Both the position numbers and the translations under genes were made by a program. 35,048 nt of DNA from an uncultured Peptococcaceae bacterium (GTDB taxonomy: Bacteria > Bacillota > Limnochordia > Darwinibacteriales > Darwinibacteriaceae), in the NCBI GenBank assembly GCA_937988745.1, contig CALKAR010000124.1, forward strand, positions 1-35,048. Direction: 5' to 3'. The notes below the pieces were generated by a model, which saw nothing but the letters and a program-made list of their open reading frames with translations, made no database searches and was not told the DNA's origin. Positions 22,776 to 30,095 of the stretch are shown piece by piece (positions within the stretch are counted from its first letter, which is position 1; the number at the start of each line of letters is the position of its first letter).

Positions 22776-22849
22776 CATCGCCCCCAGGAAGGTTCTCCCA
22801 AACATCTAATATATGATGTAGGGATGTAATTACTAGAATGGGGGCGATG
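22776..22849 (+). promoter_or_regulatory. Hairpin that can hide the alcohol dehydrogenase ribosome site
   Basis: CATCGCCCCC (22776-22785) is the exact inverse of GGGGGCGATG (22840-22849), which contains the ribosome site of the next gene. Nested inside, TCCC-AA-ACATC (ending at 22806) pairs with GATGT-A-GGGA (from 22815). A transcript running through from the ABC operon would fold this and mask the ribosome site; a transcript starting inside would not. There is no T-run, so it is not a terminator. Confidence 0.55.
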
Positions 22850-22851
22850 TT

Positions 22852-24030
22852 GTGCAGTTTGACTACTACATGCCAACTAGAATTCTGTTTGGTCCGGGAA
22901 AACTCAACGCACTTGGCGAGGTACCGCTGCCTGGAAAGAAGGCGCTGATCGTAATTTCCGCCGGTAACTCCATGCGAAGGCTGGGTTACCTTGATCGTGT
23001 GCAGAATCTCCTGGACAACCAGGGAATCGCATCGGTCGTTTTCGATAAGATTCTGCCGAACCCAATTAAATCCCACGTCATGGAAGGGGCCGCTTTGGCC
23101 AAGGAAGAGAACTGTGATTTTGTAATCGGGTTGGGCGGCGGGAGCAGCATTGATTCCGCCAAGAGCATAGCTGTGATGGCTTTGAACCCGGGAGATTACT
23201 GGGACTATGTTCACGGGGGAACGGGAAAGGGAATGCCCGTAGAACACGGAGCCCTGCCAATTGTCGCTATTACTACCACAGCTGGCACCGGCACTGAAGC
23301 CGATCCGTGGACTGTAATTACTAAGGAAGAGACGAATGAGAAAATCGGTTTTGGCAACCAGTACACATTTCCTACACTGTCCATAGTTGATCCGGAGCTG
23401 ATGCTGTCGGTTCCCAAACATCTCACCGCTTACCAAGGATTCGATGCTTTTTTCCATTGTGTGGAAGGATACATCGCCAACATTGCATCTCCAATCAGCG
23501 ACATGTATGCCCTCCGCGCCATTGAGCTCATCGCCCAGTACCTGCCAATATGTACAGCCGATGGCAGCAATCTGGAAGCCCGGACTAATGTTGCCCTGGC
23601 TAACACTCTGGCTGGCTTTGTGCAGACCGTTTCCAGCTGCACGTCAGAACACTCGATGGAACACGCTCTGAGTGCGTTCCATCCTGATCTTCCCCATGGT
23701 GCAGGTCTAATCATGCTCTCTGAATCCTATTTCACGTTCTTTGCTTCTAAGGTTCCAGAGCGTTTTGTGGACATGGCGAGGGCTATGGGTGTGGATGTGG
23801 ATTCTCTCCCAAAAGATGAACGTCCCATGTCTTTCGTTAAGGCTTTGTTGGAACTGCAGGAGAAATGTGGTGTCAAGGATCTGAAGATGTCGGACTATGG
23901 CATTAAACGGGAAGACATACCTAAGCTAGCCGAGAATGCCCGCACGACTATGGGTGGACTCTTTGAACGGGACCGATACACACTTTCTCTCGAGGAAACT
24001 ATTGCGATCATGGAACGGGCATATCGTTAG
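22852..24030 (+). CDS. Iron-containing alcohol dehydrogenase
   Basis: A 392-residue NAD(P)-dependent group III dehydrogenase (butanol/1,3-propanediol type). The N-terminal dinucleotide domain holds GLGGGSSIDSAKSIA, and ITTTAGTGTEADPWTVI follows. Metal ligands fit Asp and His in GFDAFFHCVEGYI, and His in SEHSMEHALSAFHPDLPHG. In fermenting anaerobes such enzymes reduce aldehydes to alcohols to recycle NAD(P)H. The GTG start has GGGGG 7 nt upstream, and this site can be paired away in the leader hairpin. A small unknown gene follows after 12 nt, and an Asp-box protein after that, probably one transcript. Confidence 0.92.
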   Translation: MQFDYYMPTRILFGPGKLNALGEVPLPGKKALIVISAGNSMRRLGYLDRVQNLLDNQGIASVVFDKILPNPIKSHVMEGAALAKEENCDFVIGLGGGSSIDSAKSIAVMALNPGDYWDYVHGGTGKGMPVEHGALPIVAITTTAGTGTEADPWTVITKEETNEKIGFGNQYTFPTLSIVDPELMLSVPKHLTAYQGFDAFFHCVEGYIANIASPISDMYALRAIELIAQYLPICTADGSNLEARTNVALANTLAGFVQTVSSCTSEHSMEHALSAFHPDLPHGAGLIMLSESYFTFFASKVPERFVDMARAMGVDVDSLPKDERPMSFVKALLELQEKCGVKDLKMSDYGIKREDIPKLAENARTTMGGLFERDRYTLSLEETIAIMERAYR

Positions 24031-24042
24031 GAGGGCAGTTTT

Positions 24043-24543
24043 GTGGCAGAAGAGCGAAATCCTGAATTCTATTTCAAACTCTGGCTGACATCGATCAGTT
24101 CGCCCATGCTTTTTCCAGTCGCAGAGGCCGCTTGGCAGCGCATGAAACGGGCAGTGGAAAATAGGAGAGAAGGATTCTTTATTTTCGCATCGCGGGATGG
24201 ACGAACTTATGCTCTTAACATGCATTACGTCCAGATGGCCGAGTTTTTCTCGGAAGAGTCAGACACACCTGTGGAACCAATAAACCAGCGCAGCCCAGAG
24301 GTTAGGCTTTACTATGCAGGGCGGGGAGCAGAAAGCTTTCGTTCTGGCGACCCTAAAGAACTGGCTGCTATTTTCACAGCGCTGCAGACTGGCTCTCATG
24401 GAGGTGTGCTCTCCTTTTCTGAAAAGAACGGCAGCCTGTTGGTGATGAATACAGACGAACTAATTCTGCTCGAATCGTGGACTGAATTTGTAGAAGATGG
24501 TTTTAGACAGGCACTTAGGGAGAAACAATCACAGAAGGAGTAA
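24043..24543 (+). CDS. Protein of unknown function
   Basis: A 166-residue soluble, rather acidic protein I do not recognise. There is no signal peptide, membrane helix or Cys motif. The N-terminal half is mixed helix/strand (FYFKLWLTSISSPMLFPVAEAAWQRMKRAVENRREGFFIFASRDG). A middle stretch has VRLYYAGRGAESFRSGDPKELAAIF, and the end is strand-rich, then helical (LLVMNTDELILLESWTEFVEDGFRQALREK). GTG start with AGGAGGG 6-7 nt upstream. It lies 12 nt after the alcohol dehydrogenase and 4 nt before the Asp-box protein, so it is a real gene in an operon. No function is assigned. Confidence 0.8.
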   Translation: MAEERNPEFYFKLWLTSISSPMLFPVAEAAWQRMKRAVENRREGFFIFASRDGRTYALNMHYVQMAEFFSEESDTPVEPINQRSPEVRLYYAGRGAESFRSGDPKELAAIFTALQTGSHGGVLSFSEKNGSLLVMNTDELILLESWTEFVEDGFRQALREKQSQKE

Positions 24544-24547
24544 GAGA

Positions 24548-25534
24548 ATGCTGAAGCTAGAAATCGCAGAAATGATCTTTGCTGAAGACAAGCCATTTCA
24601 AAGCTGCCATGCTTCCACGTTAGCAGTCCTGCCCGATGGACAGGTTGCGGCGGCGTGGTTTGGTGGAACCGCAGAAGGAAACCCGGATGTTGCTATCTGG
24701 TTTTCCCGACGTGTTGAGGGGAAATGGACAGAACCGGTTATCGCCGCTGACCACCCGGGAGAGCCGCTGTGGAATCCTGTTCTGTTCAATCCAGAAGGTG
24801 ATCGGCTGATCCTGTACTACAAAGCGGGACATCAGATCCCCCGCTGGTACACCATGGTGATGGAGTCACCTGATGGCGGGCAGACCTGGAGTGAGCCGGT
24901 TCCTTTGGTTCCCGGTGATATCGGCGGGCGGGGCCCGGTGAAGAATAAACCAATCATACTCGCGGACGGGACTTGGGCAGCACCAGCTTCGCTTGAGACT
25001 GAGGAATATTGGGATGCCTTTGTTGATCTGTCCACTGATCAGGGCCTCACTTGGATCCAGAGCGAGCTGGTACCTCTAAACAGAGAAGCTCCTGGCGCTG
25101 CTGGTGAACCGTTCGGTAAAGGCGTAATTCAACCCACCCTGTGGGAATCACAGCCAGGACATGTCCATATGCTGCTCCGGAGTACCGCTGGTTGGGTCTT
25201 TCGCAGTGATTCTATCGATGGCGGCCGTACTTGGTGTGAAGCGTACCCAATAGAGCTGCCGAATAATAACAGCGGTATCGATCTTGTGAAGCTGGATAAC
25301 GGTACCCTGGCGTTGGTCCACAATCCGGTAGCGGGCAACTGGGCTGCACGTACACCTTTAGTGGTGAGCATCTCAACCGATAACGGAAAAACATGGATCG
25401 AAGCCCATGTTCTTGAAGATGAACCAGGTGAGTATTCATATCCGGCGATCGTGTCCGCAGGAAACTGTATTCATATCACATACACATGGAAGCGGGAGAA
25501 CATCGCTTATCGAGTATTTACCCTCGGAAGTTAG
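24548..25534 (+). CDS. Asp-box (BNR) sialidase-like beta-propeller protein
   Basis: A 328-residue protein with four clear Asp-boxes (S-x-D-x-G-x-T-W): SPDGGQTW, STDQGLTW, SIDGGRTW and STDNGKTW, evenly spread as in a six-bladed BNR propeller. The N-terminus (CHASTLAVLPDGQVAAAWFGGTAEGNPDVAIWFSR) resembles the BNR_2/sialidase-like superfamily, whose members often bind or cleave glycans. No signal peptide is seen, so it is likely cytoplasmic and may process imported oligosaccharides. I cannot show the sialidase Arg triad, so sialidase activity is not claimed. The ATG has a GAAGGAG ribosome site just upstream, inside the end of the previous gene. A strong terminator overlaps its stop codon. Confidence 0.85.
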   Translation: MLKLEIAEMIFAEDKPFQSCHASTLAVLPDGQVAAAWFGGTAEGNPDVAIWFSRRVEGKWTEPVIAADHPGEPLWNPVLFNPEGDRLILYYKAGHQIPRWYTMVMESPDGGQTWSEPVPLVPGDIGGRGPVKNKPIILADGTWAAPASLETEEYWDAFVDLSTDQGLTWIQSELVPLNREAPGAAGEPFGKGVIQPTLWESQPGHVHMLLRSTAGWVFRSDSIDGGRTWCEAYPIELPNNNSGIDLVKLDNGTLALVHNPVAGNWAARTPLVVSISTDNGKTWIEAHVLEDEPGEYSYPAIVSAGNCIHITYTWKRENIAYRVFTLGS

Positions 25535-25562
25535 TCACTTCCGAGGGTTTGTTATTTTTTTC
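25521..25562 (+). terminator. Intrinsic terminator after the Asp-box gene
   Basis: The 11-bp stem CCCTCGGAAGT (25521-25531) / ACTTCCGAGGG (25537-25547) is followed by TTTGTTATTTTTTT. The stop codon lies in the loop. Confidence 0.85.
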
Positions 25563-25660
25563 GCAGGATAAAGTGCAGCTGTGTCGAAGTGTACCTCGTA
25601 ATCCTAGAAAATACGTAGTGCTGAATGCTGCAATCATTGTAGAGGGGAAGGGAGAAGTCG

Positions 25661-26020
25661 ATGAAGCTTGCTGATATCATTCCACTGCTTCAGCTGGAGC
25701 CGCTTGTTCAGATTGATGATTTAGATTCGAAGATCACCACTGTCTGCGGCTGCGATCTGATGAGCGATGTCTTAGCCTTTTCCCAGGAAAAGACACTCCT
25801 CTTAACGGGTCTCACCAACGCTCAAGTTGTGCGCACCGCGGAGATGACCGGGATTAAATTCATCATCTTTGTGCGCGGTAAGCGTCCGCCTCAAGAAACC
25901 CTTGACCTAGCTCGTGAAAAAGGGATTAATCTCTATCTTTCTCCTAAGCCGATGTTTGAGTGCTGCGGTATCCTCTATTCGGCAGGCTTAAATTCGGAGA
26001 ACATCCGCCAGATCAGTTAG
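25661..26020 (+). CDS. DRTGG domain protein of a hydrogenase accessory operon
   Basis: A 119-residue single DRTGG-type domain (as found in HPr kinase-like and phosphotransacetylase N-terminal proteins). The N-terminus MKLADIIPLL and the central CGCDLMSDVLAFS...LLLTGLTNAQVVRTAEMTGIKFIIFVRGKRP fit this small alpha/beta fold. DRTGG proteins recur beside bifurcating [FeFe] hydrogenases in Clostridia; their role there is not settled but nucleotide or redox sensing is suspected. A GGGAG ribosome site lies 7-8 nt before the ATG. It starts the accessory operon running to 28817. The 126-nt region upstream, after the terminator, shows no convincing promoter. Confidence 0.8.
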   Translation: MKLADIIPLLQLEPLVQIDDLDSKITTVCGCDLMSDVLAFSQEKTLLLTGLTNAQVVRTAEMTGIKFIIFVRGKRPPQETLDLAREKGINLYLSPKPMFECCGILYSAGLNSENIRQIS

Positions 26021-26036
26021 TTGGGGGTGCCGGACG

Positions 26037-26459
26037 TTGCACGAACAGCAGATTCTCCAGGCTAAGATAGCTAAAGGCGATTTCATGCGGGGCGGCGAGG
26101 CATCCAGCAGTCTCAAAGAGATTCTGCGCAAATTAGGAGTCCGTTCAGATATATCCCGCCGCATTACGATTGTCATGTATGAGTTAGAGATGAACATTGT
26201 CATCCACTCGTTTGGCGGCGAAGTCGCTGCCTTTATTTCTTCAGACAAGATCAAAGTTGTCGCTACCGACGAAGGCCCGGGGATTGAAGACGTGGAGAAA
26301 GCGTTTCAACCAGGTTATTCCACCGCCGATGACACTGTTCGCGAAATGGGCTTTGGTGCGGGGATGGGTTTGAACAATGTGAAGCATTTCTCCGATGAAT
26401 TAGAAGTCGAGACAGGAAAGGGTCAAGGAACAAGCATTACGGCTGTGGTCTATTTGTAA
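26037..26459 (+). CDS. Anti-sigma-factor-like serine kinase (HATPase)
   Basis: A 140-residue lone HATPase_c domain of the RsbW/SpoIIAB type. Its N-box is YELEMNIVIHS, with Glu and Asn for Mg-ATP; G1 is DEGPGIED; G2 is GFGAGMGLNNVKHFSDELEV. It has no sensor or phospho-acceptor domain. RsbW-like proteins bind partner proteins and phosphorylate a Ser/Thr target or hold a sigma factor. No sigma factor or antagonist is nearby, so the partner may be one of the DRTGG or iron-sulfur proteins in this operon. The TTG start follows a G-rich ribosome site (GGGGG about 10 nt upstream). Confidence 0.85.
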   Translation: MHEQQILQAKIAKGDFMRGGEASSSLKEILRKLGVRSDISRRITIVMYELEMNIVIHSFGGEVAAFISSDKIKVVATDEGPGIEDVEKAFQPGYSTADDTVREMGFGAGMGLNNVKHFSDELEVETGKGQGTSITAVVYL

Positions 26460-26480
26460 CTGCCAATGGGAGTGAAACTG

Positions 26481-27746
26481 GTGAGAAAGCACTCAGTATT
26501 ATTAAAGGAAGAGCTCTGTGAAGGCTGCACCAACTGTGTTAAGAACTGCCCCACCAAAGCTATCCGGGTGCTCCAGGGTAAGGCCAGAATTAAGGCGGAA
26601 CTCTGCATTGATTGTGCCGAATGCATTCGCATCTGCGCGTACCATGCGAAGTACTCGCTGACAGGCACTATGGCAGATTTGGAAGCGTTTCAATATCCAA
26701 TTGTTCTAATTCCGCCGAGCTTTTATGCACAGTTCAAGGGAGTGAACCCGAGAAAGGTTAAGGCTGCTCTGAAGAAACTAGGTTTTCGCGACGTTGTGGA
26801 CGTCTCCTTAGCAGCTGAAGCCTTGAGTATTAAGACAGCGGCCTTTCTCAATGAAAACCCTGGCATTTATATTTCTTCCTCGTGTCCGGTTGTGGTTCGA
26901 CTAATTCAAATACAGTATCCAGAACTGATTGGACATTTGGCTCCGTTTAAATCTCCAGTAGAAGCTGCTGCGGAGAGAGCCCGCTTGGAATCGATCAAGC
27001 AGGGTGTTCCAGAAAACGAGGTTGGTGTGTTTTTCATTACTCCATGCCCAGCTAAGAACACCAGTATAGTCGATTCTATTGGCTTAGAGAAGAGCTTTAT
27101 TGACCATTCTATTTCAGCTTCCTTGGCTTACCAGGCTATTAGGGAGGTCTTAAGTCAGTTTCCAGATTTGGAGAACGAAGCTGCCTCAGAACCACTGCCC
27201 TTCTTGGGAATGGGCTGGGGGCAGAGCGGCGGGGAACTGAGGCTCTTGCACGAAGAAATTCAGAACCGCAGCTTGTCTGTTTCGGGGATTCATCGAGTAA
27301 AGTCACTTCTCAAAGAGCTGTCGCGCAACAATATCCAGGATGTGCAGTACTTCGAACTTAATGCCTGCAATTATGGCTGTGTAGGCGGGATCTTTAATGT
27401 AGCCAACGTCTTTCAAGCGCGCTCTAATCTACGGCAGCTGCGGGCCGAAGGTACTGAGATAGTTGTTCATGACCCTGATAGCTACAACTTCGAGCTCACC
27501 GCTGAGATTGAACCCTCCCAGACAGGCCGGCTGGATCCTGACCTAGCTAAAGCCATGATCAAGCTCAACCAACTAGAAGAAGAAATTAAAGCACTTCCCG
27601 GACTAGACTGTGCAGCCTGTGGGGCACCGGACTGCCGAACTTTGGCGGAGGATATCGTGAATGGATTAGCCCAAAGAAGTGACTGCATGATACTCCTGCG
27701 CAAGCAGATGCCGACCAACGATTCAAGTATGGAGAAGGCCAGGTGA
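26481..27746 (+). CDS. [FeFe]-hydrogenase-like iron-sulfur protein with degenerate H-cluster site
   Basis: About 421 residues (426 if the ATG at 26466 is used; GGGAG 8 nt before the GTG at 26481 favours the shorter form). In the longer numbering, two [4Fe-4S] motifs lie at Cys18/21/24/28 and Cys47/50/53/57. The hydrogenase large-domain fold follows with altered motifs: L1 reads SSSCP where TSCCP is usual, so the proton-relay Cys is Ser139. L2 is TPCPAKNTS with the usual Glu missing, and L3 is NACNYGCVGG (Cys301 and Cys305). The C-terminal FeS domain has Cys382/385/390/407. The cluster-binding cysteines largely remain, but proton transfer residues are lost. A redox or H2 sensor of the HydS kind, not a turnover enzyme, is the best reading. 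Confidence 0.85.
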   Translation: MRKHSVLLKEELCEGCTNCVKNCPTKAIRVLQGKARIKAELCIDCAECIRICAYHAKYSLTGTMADLEAFQYPIVLIPPSFYAQFKGVNPRKVKAALKKLGFRDVVDVSLAAEALSIKTAAFLNENPGIYISSSCPVVVRLIQIQYPELIGHLAPFKSPVEAAAERARLESIKQGVPENEVGVFFITPCPAKNTSIVDSIGLEKSFIDHSISASLAYQAIREVLSQFPDLENEAASEPLPFLGMGWGQSGGELRLLHEEIQNRSLSVSGIHRVKSLLKELSRNNIQDVQYFELNACNYGCVGGIFNVANVFQARSNLRQLRAEGTEIVVHDPDSYNFELTAEIEPSQTGRLDPDLAKAMIKLNQLEEEIKALPGLDCAACGAPDCRTLAEDIVNGLAQRSDCMILLRKQMPTNDSSMEKAR

Positions 27747-28078
27747 TAGAAATGACTGTCAAAGAAATTGCCGACAAATTAGGATTAGAACATGCAGCAG
27801 GGTCAATGGACGCTGAGGTGGAGGGCGTGTATGTAGGCGATCTCTTAAGCAACGTAATGGCTAAGGCGGGGGAGAAAAATCTTTGGATCACTGTGCAGGG
27901 TCATCCGAATGTGGTAGCTGTGGCAGCCTTAAGCAACCTGGCGGGTGTAGTTGTTGTGGAAGATTTCCCAATTCAGCCAGAGGCTGTACAAAGGGCACGG
28001 GAGAAAAACGTCAACCTGCTGCGCACCTCGATGCCTGCTTATGAGCTTGTGGCGAAGCTGGTAGAACTGGGTGTTTAA
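27743..28078 (+). CDS. Second DRTGG domain protein
   Basis: A 111-residue DRTGG-type protein. The N-terminus MTVKEIADKLGLEHAAG, then VEGVYVGDLLSNVMAKAGEKNLWITVQGHPNVVAVAALSNLAGVVVVED, matches the domain's alternation of strands and helices. It is paralogous to the protein at 25661-26020 but lacks its CGC and CCG cysteines. The GTG at 27743 overlaps the previous stop (GTGA); the ATG at 27752 is an alternative. It is tightly packed in the hydrogenase accessory operon. Confidence 0.8.
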   Translation: MIEMTVKEIADKLGLEHAAGSMDAEVEGVYVGDLLSNVMAKAGEKNLWITVQGHPNVVAVAALSNLAGVVVVEDFPIQPEAVQRAREKNVNLLRTSMPAYELVAKLVELGV

Positions 28079-28097
28079 CAGATGGGAGGTTCTGGCT

Positions 28098-28817
28098 TTG
28101 TCCCATCATCAGACTTACAGATGTGATCTGCACATCCACAGCTGTCTTTCTCCCTGTGCTCACCTGCTGATGACGCCGGGCAATATTATTCAGAGAGCCC
28201 TTGAACTGAAGCTCGACTGCATTGCCATCACGGATCACAACAGCGCTGGTAATGTGGGAGTAGCAGTAGAGCTGGCTCAAAGGAACGGATTGATGATTAT
28301 TCCCGGCATGGAAGTGGAAACGCGGGAAGAAGTCCATCTGCTGTGCTATTTTCCCACTCTAGAACAGCTTATGGAGTGGGATAAAATTGTGTCCAAAAAC
28401 CTGCCGCCCCTGAAGAATGATGAAGAGCTCATCGGCTATCAGCTGCTCACAGATCTCGATGACCAATATTGCGCCAAGGATGAGCGCTTGTTGGCAGCAG
28501 CCGTTCAGCTTGCTGTTGAAGAGGTGGTGGAGAAGGTCACCGGTTTAGGTGGAATGGTAGTTCCCAGCCATGTGGATCGCCCGGTAAACAGCATTTTAGG
28601 TCAGTTGGGCTTTATTCCTCCAGAAACAGGTATTGAAGTAATCGAGATTTCAAAGAATACCAAGCCCGGTGTTTTCTTTGAAATGCATCCTGAACTTGCC
28701 GGCTGTTCTTACATCACTGGCTCAGACAGCCACTGCTTGGAGGATATTGGCCGCTGTGGACAGGAGGCCGTAGGGTTTCCATTGGTGGAAAAAATGGCGC
28801 ATTTGCTGGTTCGTTAA
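28098..28817 (+). CDS. PHP domain phosphoesterase
   Basis: A 239-residue PHP-fold metal-dependent phosphoesterase. Metal ligands are visible in order: DLHIHSCLSPCAH, ITDHNSAGN, PGMEVETREEVHLL, VVPSHVDRP and ITGSDSH. It resembles the YciV/TrpH-like PHP family that hydrolyses phosphate from nucleotides or sugars. In this operon it may remove a signal nucleotide or phosphorylated protein residue; that is inference. GGGAGG lies 8 nt before the TTG at 28098, whereas the upstream TTG at 28071 overlaps the previous gene without a ribosome site. It is the last gene of the accessory operon. Confidence 0.88.
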   Translation: MSHHQTYRCDLHIHSCLSPCAHLLMTPGNIIQRALELKLDCIAITDHNSAGNVGVAVELAQRNGLMIIPGMEVETREEVHLLCYFPTLEQLMEWDKIVSKNLPPLKNDEELIGYQLLTDLDDQYCAKDERLLAAAVQLAVEEVVEKVTGLGGMVVPSHVDRPVNSILGQLGFIPPETGIEVIEISKNTKPGVFFEMHPELAGCSYITGSDSHCLEDIGRCGQEAVGFPLVEKMAHLLVR

Positions 28818-28828
28818 TAATTTATCAA
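28811..28828 (+). promoter_or_regulatory. Rex-like site upstream of the hnd operon
   Basis: TCGTTAA-N4-TTATCAA matches the Rex pattern TTGTTAA-N4-TTAACAA in 12 of 14 positions. It overlaps the stop of the PHP gene and centres near -67 of the hnd promoter. Rex, an NADH/NAD+ sensor, controls hydrogenase and fermentation genes in many Firmicutes, but repressor sites usually overlap the promoter. Confidence 0.35.
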
Positions 28829-28851
28829 ACATTAATTTGACACAAACTTTA

Positions 28852-28880
28852 TTGACACCCTTTTATACTGCCGATATACT
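28852..28880 (+). promoter_or_regulatory. Strong sigma-A promoter of the hnd hydrogenase operon
   Basis: TTGACA (28852-28857), exactly 17 nt, then TATACT (28875-28880). A second TTGACA lies at 28837-28842. The predicted start is near 28887, giving a leader of about 115 nt. Confidence 0.75.
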
Positions 28881-28895
28881 TAAAGAGGACTCGTG

Positions 28896-28941
28896 AAAAA
28901 AATAACAATAAGATTTGACGCCATAAAACGGCTATTTTTTT
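28896..28941 (+). promoter_or_regulatory. A/T-rich hairpin in the hnd leader
   Basis: AAAAAAATA (28896-28904) is the exact inverse of TATTTTTTT (28933-28941). GCC...GGC lies just before the T-run. It has the outline of a weak leader terminator or antiterminator. The GC stem is only three pairs, so function is uncertain. Confidence 0.3.
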
Positions 28942-29001
28942 GCACTTGAACATTGAGATTTTTTGTAATTCCATAATCACTACAGAAAAGGAGCTGAAGA
29001 G

Positions 29002-29532
29002 ATGGCTTGCGTCTGCGGTAACGAGAAGCAAAGTCTGGAGGCTTATTACGAACCCCTAGAAAAGGTTTTGGCAGCCTATCCAAAGGATGATCGGTATTTA
29101 ATCCCCATTCTCCAGGATGCTCAAGAGGCGTATGGTTATCTGCCCCAGGATATTCTGCAGGGTATTGCAAATGGCCTCGGTATCTCTGTGAGCAAGGTGT
29201 ATGGCGTGGCAACTTTCTACACGCAGTTCCACCTCAAGCCTCGGGGACGCAATGTAATCCGGGTGTGCACTGGGACTGCCTGTCACGTGCGGGGAGGAGC
29301 AGAAGTACTGAAGGCAATTGAGGATGAGCTTGGTATTGTGGGCGGAGGTACCACAGATGACCTCGAGTTTACCTTAGAAACCGTAGCATGCATCGGAGCT
29401 TGCGGCCTAGCTCCTGTGATTATGATCAACGATGATACCCACGGTCGGGTCAGCCCTACCAGTGTCAAGGGTATTTTGGATTCGTACAGAGAAGATAAAC
29501 CAGAAACTGCGCATATGAAATTGGCTCAGTAA
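29002..29532 (+). CDS. hndA: NADP/NAD-reducing [FeFe] hydrogenase, NuoE-like subunit
   Basis: A 176-residue thioredoxin-like [2Fe-2S] protein (24 kDa complex I subunit family). An N-terminal helical part (LIPILQDAQEAYGYLPQDILQGIANGLGI, then VYGVATFYTQF) is followed by cluster ligands Cys89 and Cys94 (VCTGTACH) and Cys130 and Cys134 (ACIGACG). It passes electrons within the soluble HndABCD/HydABC complex that couples NAD(P)H and ferredoxin oxidation to H2 formation. GGAGCTGAAGAG gives the ribosome site before the ATG. It is first in the operon behind a strong promoter, followed by an ATPase-domain gene, hndB, hndC and hndD. The name follows the gene order of Desulfovibrio-type hnd operons. Confidence 0.92.
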   Translation: MACVCGNEKQSLEAYYEPLEKVLAAYPKDDRYLIPILQDAQEAYGYLPQDILQGIANGLGISVSKVYGVATFYTQFHLKPRGRNVIRVCTGTACHVRGGAEVLKAIEDELGIVGGGTTDDLEFTLETVACIGACGLAPVIMINDDTHGRVSPTSVKGILDSYREDKPETAHMKLAQ

Positions 29533-29540
29533 GGTGGCTT

Positions 29541-30095
29541 ATGCGGGAACTATCTCTGCATCTCTTGGATATTGTGCAGAATTCGATTGCCGCAGCAGCT
29601 GACTTGATTGCAATAGAGATCTTAGAAGACTCCAATGACGATCAATTGATTATCAAAGTTACCGATAACGGACGCGGCATGTCAGAAAGCGTTCTGCAAT
29701 CTGTGATAGATCCCTTTTTCACAACCAGAAAGACGCGTTCAGTAGGCCTGGGGTTGAGTCTGTTTGCCCAAACGGCTCAAAGGGCGGGTGGAGACTTAGT
29801 TGTTAATTCTCAAGAAGGGGTCGGTACAGAGGTAAAAGCTGTTTTGCAGCACAGCCATATTGATCGGCCACCTATGGGCGATCTGCAGGGAACTCTGCTG
29901 ACTTTGATTGTGCTAAATCCCACAATCGATATAGTTTACCGTCACAACTTTGACGGTCGAGAATTCATACTCGATACTCGGGAGATTAAGCGAGAACTGG
30001 ATGGAATACCCATCAATCACGGACAAGTTGTCAGCTGGATGCAGAACTTCATCCAAAAAGGATTAGCACAGCTGCGGGGAGGTAGGGTTGAATGA
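29541..30095 (+). CDS. HATPase domain protein within the hydrogenase operon
   Basis: A 184-residue histidine-kinase-like ATPase domain without a dimerisation/phospho-acceptor helix pair or sensor. N-box LLDIVQNSIAAAA, G1 DNGRGMSE, F-box DPFFTTRKT and G2 VGLGLSLF are all present. After about residue 100 there is an extra domain of some 80 residues (TLLTLIVLNPTIDIVYRHNFDGREFILDTREIKRELDGIPI). Such genes recur between the NuoE-like and HndB-like genes of Clostridial hydrogenase operons. It could act as a protein kinase or a nucleotide-dependent switch for the complex; this is inference. It lies 8 nt after hndA and overlaps hndB by 4 nt. Confidence 0.85.
   Translation: MRELSLHLLDIVQNSIAAAADLIAIEILEDSNDDQLIIKVTDNGRGMSESVLQSVIDPFFTTRKTRSVGLGLSLFAQTAQRAGGDLVVNSQEGVGTEVKAVLQHSHIDRPPMGDLQGTLLTLIVLNPTIDIVYRHNFDGREFILDTREIKRELDGIPINHGQVVSWMQNFIQKGLAQLRGGRVE

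Noticed and set aside
24548..25534. Calling this gene a true sialidase
   Set aside because: Asp-boxes are clear but the arginine triad and catalytic Tyr/Glu/Asp set could not be placed, so only sialidase-like is stated.
26481..27746. Second functional [FeFe] hydrogenase
   Set aside because: The L1 and L2 motifs are degenerate, with a lost proton-relay Cys and Glu. A sensory role fits better.
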